Shown in pieces: positions 37,801 through 43,668 of a DNA stretch of 64,000 nucleotides. Within the stretch, counting starts at the first letter, position 1, and each line of letters opens with the position of its first letter. A program made the position numbers and the translations under genes. Source of the DNA: an uncultured Lentisphaerota bacterium (GTDB lineage: Bacteria; Verrucomicrobiota; Lentisphaeria; Victivallales; UBA1829); the NCBI GenBank assembly GCA_900320095.1, contig ONQZ01000011.1, positions 55,382 through 119,381 on the forward strand, written 5' to 3'. The notes below the pieces were generated by a model. The model worked only from the letters and a program-made list of their open reading frames with translations, searched no databases and was not told the origin of the DNA.

Positions 37801-40800
37801 TCATCATCAACGGTTACACCAATGGCGACAGAACCTATGTTGGCGATATCTGTGTGACGATTCAGGACAGCACGTTCGGCACGGCTGCCGGCAGCTACCT
37901 GCTCGGTTATGTGACGGATGGAGAACCCTGGAACCATCAGAACCGCTACTTCGGCAGCGCCACGGTCAACGTGATCGGGTCTACGGTCGGCGGAAACGCC
38001 AACGCGATCCTTGTGACCGGCTGCAGCTTCAACCAGTTCTACGGAACGGAAGAAGCTCCGGCGCTCATCCAGTTCAACTTCAAGGACAGCGTCATCCGCG
38101 ACGATCTCCTCTTCATCGGCGACTCCCCGGTCGGCAAGACCGTGGAAATCGACGGCAAGACCTATATCGGCGCGAATCTCGAGATCAACTTCGAGAACGT
38201 TTATGTCCCGAATGACAAGTGGTGGAGAATCCAGGACGGCGACCAGGAGTCCGAAGGCACCGTCACGGTCAACATCAAGGGCACCACGATCGGCAAGGGC
38301 GATCAGCAAGGTCAGTACATGATGCGCTTCTCGCTCGGCGACTGGTCTCAGGCCACCCCGCGCAGCTACTCCGACTTCATCTTCAACGTTGAAAATTCCC
38401 AGATCAACGGTAATCTGAGTGCCGGACGCGCTGATGCGGACTTCTCCGAACTTCCGGGATACACTGGCGCAAAGACCCTGAACCTGGCTGGCGTGAACAG
38501 CATCAATTACACCTACTGGTTCAAGACTCTGAACCTGTCGGCTGATGCGTCCCTCACCGGACGTACCCTGCGCATGGCCTCCAGCGACGCGGTGATCAAC
38601 ATCGACGTCACCGGCTACACCGGTTCCAGCAAGGTCTTCATCAGCATGGACAATGCGTTCGAGAACGTCACGCTCGACGACATCACGGTCATCGGCCTCG
38701 ATCCGGAAGCTCCGGCCTACCAGATCGTCACCGACTACGACGAGACCGCCGAGACGCCGACCCTCACCACCGTCGTGCTGAAGGGTGCGTTCAAGGATAT
38801 CTACGTGAACGGCGAATACACCGAAGAACTCAAGCTCGGCGCCTCCTACAACGGAGAAGCCCTGTTCTACGGCGAAAACGCGTTCACCGATATCGCCACG
38901 GCCGCTCCGGCCCTCACCGATGGTGCTACCCTGTACATCACCGGCGGCAAGGCTGCCACCGACCTGGCCCTGACCAACGCCATCACCATTGACGCTTCCG
39001 CTCAGCTGACCTACAGAGGCGCTACTGCCCTGTCGATCGCCGGCGACGTCGTCAATGCCGGTACCATCCTGGTCTCCGCCAAGAACTTCATCGTCACCGG
39101 CCTCGAATCCGATGTCCTCGTCCTCACGGCGACCTCGATCACCGGCGACGGCGTCTACAAGACGGACAACAGCGCCTACTCCCTCAACGTGGTAGGCAAT
39201 GAACTCCATCTGCTCGCCAAGAAGACCGACGTGTTCGTGAACACCGCCTGGGCGGACCTCGCTGAAGGCGACGTCGTTGAAGTCGCCGGCGGCACCGCCA
39301 TCATCGGTACCGATGCGTTCGCTACCGCCGATGCGGCCGCGGCCGTCGTCTCCGTCAAGGGCTCCATCACGGTCATCGCCAGCAAGGTCTCCTTCACCAA
39401 CGCCATCACCTGCACCGTCACCGCCACCGAAGGCTCCACGATCGAAAACGCCTCCGTCGGCGCCAGCGCGGCAGGTACCCTCATCCTCCAGAGCGGCGCA
39501 GTCGCGACGAATGCTTCCGTCCGCGGCACCGGTACTCTGACGGTTGAGGCCGGCGCGAAGGTCACCGGCGGTCTCGGAATGCTCGAAGGCGCGGCGGTTT
39601 CCTTCGCGGAAGGCGCCATCCTCGACATCGACATCACCTCTCAGCCTGAAGGCGAAAGCGCCTCCGTCAAGGGCTTCTCGATCATCACCGGCACTCCGAC
39701 CATCACGGTCACGATGGCCGCTGATCAGAAGGACGGCACCTATGCTCTGGCCACTGACGCTGCCAGCTTCAACAGCACCGTCACGCTCCAGACCACCGCT
39801 GCGAAGATCGCCGATCTCACGCTCGGTGAGACCGTCCAGGTCGACGGCATCGACTACACGCTCGCCCTCACGGACAACAACGACCTGGCCCTCACGAAGG
39901 CTGTCTACATCGCGCCGATCACGGTCACCTACGTGAACGACGCATGGGCCACCCTCGCTGACGGCGCGGTCGTCACTGTCTCCGGCGGCACCGCTGTCAT
40001 CGGCTACGACGCGTTCGCGACCGGCGACGCCGCCATCGCGGCAGTCGTTGCTTACGGCGAAGTCAAGGTCGTCGGCGGCAATGTCTCCTTCACGGATGCC
40101 ATCGCCAAGACCGTCACGATCAACGCCGAAGCCACGCTCGTCGGCAAGGCCACGTTTGCCACGGCCGTCACGATCAACGGTACGGTTGCGTTCGACACTG
40201 CCAACGCGACGGCTGAAGCGGCTCAGTTCGGCGGCTTCTCCTTCGTCTCCGGCGATGCGACCTACACGCTGACCGCCGCCGCGGTGAAGGGCACCTACCT
40301 GCTCGCCTCCGACGCTGCCGGCTTCAACAGCGACGTCGTGTTCGGCGATGTCACGCTGAAGGTCGGCGCTGAAGCCGTCGTGATCGGCGACTTCACCTAC
40401 GCGCTCGGCATGACCGACAACAACGAACTCGCCCTCGTGATCGGCGACAAGCCGACTCCGCCGCCGACTCCGTCGAAGCCCGCAAGCTCCGATATCGACG
40501 GCAACGGCATCTCCGACGTGATGTTTGTCTGGACCGGCAACAACTACCAGCACGGCTACTGGATGAACGGTACGTCCGAATGGCAGTCCGCCGGCAGCAG
40601 TCACCCGGCCGAATGGGAAAACCTCGGCTGCTACGACATGACCGGCAACGGCAAGGCGGATTCCGTCCTCGTCGGCAACGTTACCACCGAAACCACCGGC
40701 AAGGGCGCTTACATCGGCTTCTACACCGATGCAATCGACAATCCGGATGGATCGACCTGGCAGAACATCGGCTATCTCACGAACGTCGATGACATCGCCT

Positions 40801-41387
40801 GGAAGAACAAAGTCGGTAACCTCACCGGCAACGAAAACGCCAACTCCATCGTCTGGTACGCGCCCGAACTCTACGCTCTCGGCGCCTGGACCGACGGAAC
40901 TGAAAGCTGGGTCTCCATCAGCAACAGCTTCGGCGGCACAGACTGGACGCTGGTCGGCTGCGGCGACTTCGACGGCGACGGCAAGGACAGCATCCTCATG
41001 TCCGGCCTCAATGGTCAGTACCTCTACTCCGTCGGCATCGACGAAGAAGCCAAGGCCCTCGGCTCCGCCAACTGGAGCGGTTGGGATGTCCGCGCGATCG
41101 GCGACTTCTCCGGCGACGGCAAGGACGATCTGGTGCTGTTCCACCTGGCGACCGGCTCCATGGTCATGTGCGCCGATGGCAACATCGACAGCTTCGTGTC
41201 CCTGGCTCAGCTCGACGCCGAAGACTGGTTCGTGGTCGGTGCCGGTGACTACAACGGCGACCAGAAGGATGACCTCCTGGTTCGTCAGTACTCCACCGGT
41301 ATGCTCGGCTACTACAACTCCGGCGACACCGCTCAGTGGGTTGAACTCGGCCGCGGCGTTGACATGAACTGGACCGTCATCGCATAA
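25836..41387 (+). CDS. Giant 5,183-residue multimodular repeat protein with C-terminal FG-GAP/VCBS propeller
   Basis: A single uninterrupted frame of 15.5 kb with AAGGAG nine bases before its ATG. There is no Sec signal; the start is MADPKKPKQLSEAD. About 16 modules share a header of the form Y[VIL][ND]xx[YF]...G...L.YG.NAF......A.......Y..GG. Header Tyr (or equivalent) codons lie at 25911, 27489, 29382, 29910, 31209, 31797, 32466, 33612, 34353, 35016, 36213, 37026, 37572, 38802, 39234 and 39930. Between headers are short beta strands rich in Gly, Asn, Thr, Asp (N.T..I..S.), suggesting stacked beta-helices. A proline linker (about 40453-40482) leads to six FG-GAP/VCBS-type blades with DxDGNGxxD calcium loops (for example DIDGNGISD, GDFDGDGKD, GDYNGDQKDD). 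Likely an exported surface adhesin or matrix fibre; the secretion route is unknown, and type I secretion is one possibility. Confidence 0.9.
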   Translation: MADPKKPKQLSEADVLVEFTSTGNIYVDPAYASEETTPATSPITGEALVFGENTLANFTVNNNSSPALNPEDGHATFVSNLKRGTARGAGHDFFFSFNRNKQLNDVYITNSEGGDFSASPRVADKYFADTDGTLSVYIENSVFGGNLMGFGSQTDTSQKFTGNYEFTFKNSQTQWFCITYGTGYGMGEGGAGNVRFGSVYGNIDLLVDGSTVTNNGVILAGGLHPGDDGAEKAYLRAYIKDSLFQGEFGVIKTGVDGTMFKSEADVDITIEGSTFANVFLMFPNVATNTQARNDQITTTGDVNFKATNTRFAGLNMGAGLGGTGWNRTGWIKGNINFDISGSSNSSRTFIHKGFIGTEDEHDTVTGTLTNSVFGDFTGYDTRENNYIYADTTITMTASTIGNFTFYNTINSNGAVTPTAGRVFGDQTLVLAGVVAGSVAGNGPGAEQGDATFNLVVNASETLTQVGAISRWGTITLRGANLLSATSLSEIGTLSVVDETLAGDVILVSGLTAFDEENIETVLVNGSEYTYGVFGGQYSFMGGNLVAHVGETYVINSNYSGNGITTSLGLKGYKDLSAAQAASATSGASLAFTVLDEEVEPTVFTADVVTKDYSTSFVGTESESVSLGSFSIIVGDTAADVASANVMATYTTDINSVKFGNVTGTASLSMDHAGVEETVVGSIDLTGAAIGDLQVGVTESFIGDLILADNAATKGKVTISKSVIENVYGGTGDVEADLTGGNTITNVFAEGQGSKIKLAGSEVDTYTAGYSASGSAVDVLTFSDSVDAKTLIVGGNENAIGKIEATIGGGSAELLKIGGTGDIVSGDVDLTLAGGKFTAVSIAEDATVNGAINVNLAGGTVATIGDTFYGLIYGASVTGALDGGSQGTKRTLNVLGHAKVEAVSNFDELNVTGGTLNVAGGDRKSDISEANILSINGDILNQRTINAGIISAVNVNNYGAIGTLRKLDAADTVALNLTGNLNNYDVVLTASANIGGNLVNTGKITALGDITVNGTFNNSGDIYFYAVSSREGVFSQNGGLALNNVDLVNTGFISAGTLTGVKNLTTSKMYVTGGAEISGNITIDAGAEVCFTNKANPEVANGLTLGGAITMGDTSNLVVSGDLSTTGTATITVNCGDLIGVNEIVRAEGGVNSWTIKLAGANAGNYQYVKTDTSVLIYSTDQLFVNSAFSEDADCFVDGHKLLYGKNAFTTVEDAVAAAKAGAKIVIAGDKTGMDVSAAAFDVVIDGSIVGDVTAKSISVTSDSTVKSIVSASNLTIKAGALLSVIDTIPEALAIVIDATAGTGSRLVLDVDSSKVTLDVSKVTINGKAAYSALVLSGEGETAPAHAGDLFIISSDNAYYVPAFYTDVEGTLTPNFVDGDTFDAATGDALFNGVNTFGVRADAVAAAKAAGGLFVIVDNLVNNAHGDPAEGVPTAFEVDFNKGGADQQRAIVGVWDPSDTSIPLEGEGNYAVEIIGTTSRGNIYGLARNYNVTGDFSIVIKDTVQTTNGSAYLTGNNASNVFNGNIRAEITNSTLRNTGVVGTVGTEDFNPVNVDIVIRDSTIGSGTGNDNGFYGLSARDTNASTKYNANVNISIFDSMVTGAFYGIRAADWVADNANIYQASFISGGINVEVGGTTVNNTFRAGDSLPHGANALQTFNVPTTLHVVATEKSPYTRADWVMEWDTIIIDADATLQVNHGLEYVNAYKAANSDLDYGGSLIQIYINMSGYAGGTRSVIVADLANDNGQIDTDASLSNISVIGDNDMTGQRQLVYGFRSGRLTRVAVFDKADDMYVNTAYNDDTSGTVVGGQELYFNANAHDNVENALVFANDWGGTIIITGGTFEAKDFNGNNVDLQNGLVESITMGDRQASTLKVEDKGTFGSADGSGKSAIELSNNAVVGDIANFTSVSISAAADITASSLNLSDATITIDVNKFAGRPHAVITTEGGITGYSAANVTFTGKDADKYGTTLVDGKILVLTTTIQSDTYLNSTYSDATTGTFMPDGTYLQYGFNAFTTFAEAKAALGSVKNTITVTGGEFTGDFQLAGSSFAMEDGIVSGIIYGTEDDDLTGMNITLNGGTIGGIDLTAGDGAYSVSKAALTFTDGVTVKGNVIGGGDTTLTVDGGVKTGGLEGLKQITISTSSLLEADYIELQGATVFVTGGAVESTEGNLRKIISTQAGINGVAAYSCDPGLTVYASGKDVYLMDLSHIYFDPTFTEAITGTTMANGDVLQWGSNAFNDFATALGKVTQNTGTLYVSNYTGDVVNNTTASAINLNISGGSIGTFRPISGDRSTAKIYSPITIDIDGATLTAGIDYILGRGNSWDNVGNSLVYYAPVTVNLSNGRNNDNLRFVGQWSTFAGGLTLNLTNWDLRGDFKPIVGDSRAGASDDAPSFLDVTFDNVTVGNAGAKWIGLANVTDWGPLDHISLTVKNSTIMTGTGGNNMRVCAFDAGNDGRHGSAVPIFFTVEDSHINALFSAANLDVHTTNSGSYATLTIKGSTSYIKWANWFQELDMSVGTLLTGGTITMRDGGLIKIDATGYTGSTTLLISLSDGFTNDTEAMELELTQDVEDQYELVAGKKGVVLWDKTITDIYTNPDYSAESTGSLVGDGILLYEKNAFSDLETAKAAVTAGNKLYVTGGDYNGGLFGTLADGDATPFVDLVVTNGVFSDDGAILAAAEEGKTVTGNARIEIAGGTFGKAPVVEEGEVVEPAVLVSIDGSKDAVGGTSELVLNTSARVYANITNFDKMSVVSNARVAGDITVDALDIDCNATLTVDGILDVGAIHLVSADYTGPSKVVLTSDSLKDLALDTIVTVDGTDKFYFDGERNLWLVSEDPGNIYICTGFDESINGKAYNGDLLYYGINAFKTLDAEALTHTTSDYTVYVLDGNYSEVIDLTGLGQVQLQLDGGSFAGFKVGDGDDADHRSTVRITASTSAVTVGSLAGVEGSTIGYRVIANKDAAITSVDGIQYLRIGVDKNVSITDVVNYITSGGQLVVDLAGYTAGAASVLAPANGINNFIQLVEGETFSRTTVGAQNNGGYVVYYDEAAKSVKVVPNGNVIVLDKTNNNSTYYNGQTVVFDGQTTALVYGYNVSDWNFGGLSQQIPLDGKLEVKEGYWFSNFFTQPIRTIELSGSTIEWMSAGPNEEAAPADRTGNYSFTAENSRFQGWAYLAGRGTSGTHMGVIVGTYDEESGEYIDGVYNIVLKDTVLATGTGDFNVFKYANVRGGTANVTMENFQIEGDFQLFNYVYNYEGESLDEVNVSIKNAQCPAAKWMGIWDPQDANETTVNLYITDANFIGDDNTLGLFGTHANADWNGDAHVYISGLTMGGRLSGARGHNGDGNANNILGTRTLHVIGTDNTVRVTREFTTIDIEDGAVLKGDTILMPGTASGAAFTGFILRGQAGYTGEVKEYAVMGATVNGVGQYDAQFLDADDNEITTPYAAIVGNTNVFIYRTDGDVYFSSNYNALTTGATVTEADGTKNFLVYGDHNTDGSFNAVNGMRGAYAAVDARGGSDKAAIQVVDSNLTNLYTYGYRTIVNSGTIRNVVGGTNATTVKVDSGEVDGDGNPIMVDELVPAPTVDSVNITVKKEAAVTNISVSGETYSAVTGDALVTIADGTEILGTVFGGATDYVGGASKLVFEGDATVKVVNDFDSVTLNANSVVTLSGAFSAAAITIDASKFADFTKKVLVAEGGFGEGAITVNVIGTGFGYQFLDDGKTLVVTSDLVGNTYVDTTWTEADVHNKFVGDMALVWNKNAFNSVAAAAAAIGEGSTLYIEGGNSTEAVTLTKKNDVIVSANTTGTAVGTLTADGGTLTVSTDFTATEINGFSGIALNAVDNITIGAITLAENGTITIDTTGYTQEATDAAVLTVANGITGLTDENIVLTGEGSGAFHAYYSHIDNSIHTMRIDNFYVDTAFGTAGEGIVEGQTNPITGETLLWGVNAFYYLNDALGKMAPGQGLYINGRDGNNVNTRGEVANIYLTNSNIPVIINGYTNGDRTYVGDICVTIQDSTFGTAAGSYLLGYVTDGEPWNHQNRYFGSATVNVIGSTVGGNANAILVTGCSFNQFYGTEEAPALIQFNFKDSVIRDDLLFIGDSPVGKTVEIDGKTYIGANLEINFENVYVPNDKWWRIQDGDQESEGTVTVNIKGTTIGKGDQQGQYMMRFSLGDWSQATPRSYSDFIFNVENSQINGNLSAGRADADFSELPGYTGAKTLNLAGVNSINYTYWFKTLNLSADASLTGRTLRMASSDAVINIDVTGYTGSSKVFISMDNAFENVTLDDITVIGLDPEAPAYQIVTDYDETAETPTLTTVVLKGAFKDIYVNGEYTEELKLGASYNGEALFYGENAFTDIATAAPALTDGATLYITGGKAATDLALTNAITIDASAQLTYRGATALSIAGDVVNAGTILVSAKNFIVTGLESDVLVLTATSITGDGVYKTDNSAYSLNVVGNELHLLAKKTDVFVNTAWADLAEGDVVEVAGGTAIIGTDAFATADAAAAVVSVKGSITVIASKVSFTNAITCTVTATEGSTIENASVGASAAGTLILQSGAVATNASVRGTGTLTVEAGAKVTGGLGMLEGAAVSFAEGAILDIDITSQPEGESASVKGFSIITGTPTITVTMAADQKDGTYALATDAASFNSTVTLQTTAAKIADLTLGETVQVDGIDYTLALTDNNDLALTKAVYIAPITVTYVNDAWATLADGAVVTVSGGTAVIGYDAFATGDAAIAAVVAYGEVKVVGGNVSFTDAIAKTVTINAEATLVGKATFATAVTINGTVAFDTANATAEAAQFGGFSFVSGDATYTLTAAAVKGTYLLASDAAGFNSDVVFGDVTLKVGAEAVVIGDFTYALGMTDNNELALVIGDKPTPPPTPSKPASSDIDGNGISDVMFVWTGNNYQHGYWMNGTSEWQSAGSSHPAEWENLGCYDMTGNGKADSVLVGNVTTETTGKGAYIGFYTDAIDNPDGSTWQNIGYLTNVDDIAWKNKVGNLTGNENANSIVWYAPELYALGAWTDGTESWVSISNSFGGTDWTLVGCGDFDGDGKDSILMSGLNGQYLYSVGIDEEAKALGSANWSGWDVRAIGDFSGDGKDDLVLFHLATGSMVMCADGNIDSFVSLAQLDAEDWFVVGAGDYNGDQKDDLLVRQYSTGMLGYYNSGDTAQWVELGRGVDMNWTVIA
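40488..41384 (+). other. C-terminal FG-GAP/VCBS-like propeller domain of the giant protein
   Basis: Roughly residues 4885-5183. Six blades are visible by their calcium-loop starts: SDIDGNGISDVMF, YDMTGNGKADSVL, GNLTGNENANSIVW, GDFDGDGKDSILM, GDFSGDGKDDLVLF and GDYNGDQKDDLLV. The third loop has lost most acidic ligands. Blades are Trp-rich (WxxxG). Such propellers bind glycans or proteins in other families; here the domain may serve adhesion or export. Confidence 0.8.
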
Positions 41388-41446
41388 GTTATGCGTGACA
41401 CATTCAGTTCTGTCCGCTGAAACCGGACGGTTCTACTGAACCAACG

Positions 41447-41483
41447 GCCCCTGCACCTGGAAACGGGTGCAGGGGCTTTTCTC
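41447..41483 (+). terminator. Terminator of the giant gene
   Basis: GCCCCTGCACC (41447-41457) pairs with GGTGCAGGGGC (41466-41476), followed by TTTTCTCT. Confidence 0.9.
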
Positions 41484-41515
41484 TGCCTTCATGGGGAGGA
41501 CAATTTGCTTGGGGC

Positions 41516-41537
41516 GTGCCTCGCTTCACAACGGCAC
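41516..41537. repeat. Intergenic hairpin element, copy C
   Basis: A 22-base imperfect palindrome with GTGCC/GGCAC ends, identical at 18 of 22 positions to 41872-41893. GGAGGACAA stands upstream in both copies. The region 41388-41901 holds only this, two terminators and copy B; short frames in it are not convincing. Confidence 0.5.
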
Positions 41538-41772
41538 GGTGTGCCTGGATGAAATGGCGAAACGGGGGGAATCCGTGCGGAACTACAAGATGGGATGACT
41601 ATTTCCACAAGAAAAGGGCAGGGGACAGATGTTCTGTTTGACGGAGAATGCACGCGGAGGCCGTTTCAGGGCAGGGAAACAGGTAAAACGGGTCAGTGCA
41701 GGGGGCAGATGCGATATGCGCCTCTAAACGCCCTTAATCCTGATTTGCGGATGCGGATCCCCGGCATGTGCG

Positions 41773-41805
41773 AAAAAAAGAGGCTGCCCCGTTCGGAGCA
41801 ACCTC
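41773..41805 (-). terminator. Terminator of the SDR-GH43 operon
   Basis: On the minus strand the hairpin GAGGTTGCTCCG / CGGGGCAGCCTC (41805-41780) is followed by seven T (41779-41773). Confidence 0.8.
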
Positions 41806-41846
41806 GTGTTTGATCTCTGCGTATTGTCTCAGTTCATTTCGTGGCA

Positions 41847-41893
41847 GGAGGACAAGTCCTCCACTGCGGTAGTGCCGTGCTTCGCGACGGCAC
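41847..41893. repeat. Intergenic hairpin element, copy B
   Basis: Two adjacent palindromes: GGAGGAC/GTCCTCC (41847-41862) and GTGCCGT/ACGGCAC (41872-41893). The joining TCCACTGnnGTAGTGCCG is shared with 22657-22706. It lies 8 bases past the end of the GH43 gene. Confidence 0.6.
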
Positions 41894-41901
41894 AATATGG
41901 T

Positions 41902-43641
41902 TCAATTGTTTTCGGTTTTCGGCGGGATGCGCTGCCCCCAGACGGCGACGCCCTTGTCTGTGAGTCCGGTGAAGAACACGGTCTGGCATTTCCGGTCCTG
42001 GTCCCAGCCGTAGGCGCAGACGCCCTTCGCCTTCACGCCGCCGGGGAGTTCCACGGTCATGGAGATGCCGTTCGGGTAGACTTCAATGGCGAACTTCCTG
42101 CCTTCCTCCGTGATGAAGTCTCCATAGCCTATTATGGAATTCTCCGGGTCCAGCGACCATTTGCCGCCGCCCTCGATGGTCCCGTCTTTTTTGAGGGTAT
42201 AGACGGTCGATTCGTCGACGCGCCGGAACGTGGTGTCGTCCGTGACGCTGAAGACGATGAAATCCCACTGCGTCGAATCGCCGGAATTCACGATGCTCTC
42301 TTTCGTGACGATATTGTCTTTTTTTCCGAGGGATTCCGATTCCGTTCCGATATACAGGTCCTCGCCCCCGTACAGGCAGGGCGAGAGCAGCGGCCAGCCG
42401 TCACCCGACCAGAAGACGCGGCGAAGCCCCACGAACGACGCGCCGTTGGCGCGGTCCTTGCTGTTGCTGCCGAACATCAGCCTGAAGCAGTCTTCCGGCG
42501 GGATGATTCCGTTGTCGGAGGCGTAGAAGAGTGTGGTGTGTCCGGTCCCGACCCAGCCCGCGCCGGTCGATTTCCAGCGGTACGGCCCGATGAGCTTGGT
42601 GCCGTTCACGTCCTCGGGGCCCTGTTTCTCCTGATCGTAGACCAGCGGTTTGCCGTTGTAGTCCAGATACGGCCCCTCGACGTTTTTCGAACGCCCCACG
42701 CGCACATGGTAGGTCAGGGCGAGGCGGTCGTAGGAGACGAAGAGGTAGTAGTATTTCGTCTCGGGATTGTAGACGATACTCGCGCCCTCGATGCCGTAGG
42801 CGGTGAAACGCTGTCCGTCGACGCTCATGGTCGGCTTTCCCTCGAATCCGTCCTGCTCGTAGACTTTCTCATAGCCGCGGCAGGCGATGGTCTTGCCGTG
42901 CGTGCCGGGATGAAGCAGTTTCGCGGGATCCTTCGGGTCCAGCTGCACGATGGCGATGCCGCCGAAGAACGAACCGTAGATCATCCACAGTTTGCCGTCG
43001 ACGTCCTTGATGACGACCGGGTCGATGGCGTTGTATTTCTTTCCGTCGCCGGTGCGCGTGTGGATCAGCGCGCCGCAGTCCTCCCAGCCTTTATCTAATG
43101 TCTTGCTCTTCGCGCAGCCGATGAACGAATTGCGCGTGCCGTAGGCGGAGCAGGAGTAGTAGAGATAATAGGTCTGGTCCGGTTCATTGAAGTAGATGCA
43201 CGGCGCCCAGAACGGCTGGCCGCCGCCGAGCCGGTAGTTGTTCGCGCCGGGCTTGCGTTCGGTCAGGAACCCGTATTCGCCTTTGTCGTCGATGGTCACG
43301 GCGTTGAAGTCGTAGCTCCAGCCGCGCGGCCCGACGTTCAGAATCTTCGGCGCGTTCGCCTGCGTGAAGACGCGCCCGACGTCCTTCCAGTTCACCAGGT
43401 CGTCCGACTGCCAGATCGTGATGCCCTGTCCGCGGACGTCCGTGCCGACCGCGAAATAGTGCTGTTTGCCGTCGGAGCCGAGGCCGTAGATCATTTCCTC
43501 GTCGTGCGAAGGGCCGAGCATCCCGGCGGTGCGCGGCGCGTCCTTGTTCACTTTGAATTCAATGACGGGTTCCGCTGCGAACGCGGAAACGAGCGTCGCG
43601 GCGAGGACCGCGGCGATGATGCAGGTCGATTTTGTTTTCAT
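41902..43641 (-). CDS. GH43 arabinanase-like enzyme, paralog A
   Basis: A 579-residue secreted family GH43 hydrolase, most like arabinan endo-1,5-alpha-L-arabinanases that cut pectic arabinan. A signal peptide ends in SAFA. The five-bladed propeller carries the expected acids: base Asp47 in PSHDEEMIYGLG, pKa-tuning Asp207 in YNAIDPVVIKD, and acid Glu285 in YGIEGASIVYN. KLWMIYGSFFGGI and HVRVGRSKNVEGPYLDYNG are typical of the arabinanase branch. The last 100 residues form a beta-barrel GH43 C-terminal domain (ENSIIGYGDFITEEGRKF). It follows its paralog by only 27 bases. Both are the last genes of the operon. Endo versus exo action is not certain. Confidence 0.87.
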   Translation of the reverse strand: MKTKSTCIIAAVLAATLVSAFAAEPVIEFKVNKDAPRTAGMLGPSHDEEMIYGLGSDGKQHYFAVGTDVRGQGITIWQSDDLVNWKDVGRVFTQANAPKILNVGPRGWSYDFNAVTIDDKGEYGFLTERKPGANNYRLGGGQPFWAPCIYFNEPDQTYYLYYSCSAYGTRNSFIGCAKSKTLDKGWEDCGALIHTRTGDGKKYNAIDPVVIKDVDGKLWMIYGSFFGGIAIVQLDPKDPAKLLHPGTHGKTIACRGYEKVYEQDGFEGKPTMSVDGQRFTAYGIEGASIVYNPETKYYYLFVSYDRLALTYHVRVGRSKNVEGPYLDYNGKPLVYDQEKQGPEDVNGTKLIGPYRWKSTGAGWVGTGHTTLFYASDNGIIPPEDCFRLMFGSNSKDRANGASFVGLRRVFWSGDGWPLLSPCLYGGEDLYIGTESESLGKKDNIVTKESIVNSGDSTQWDFIVFSVTDDTTFRRVDESTVYTLKKDGTIEGGGKWSLDPENSIIGYGDFITEEGRKFAIEVYPNGISMTVELPGGVKAKGVCAYGWDQDRKCQTVFFTGLTDKGVAVWGQRIPPKTENN

Positions 43642-43668
43642 AATTATAAATTCTCCGGGGTGTTGGGG

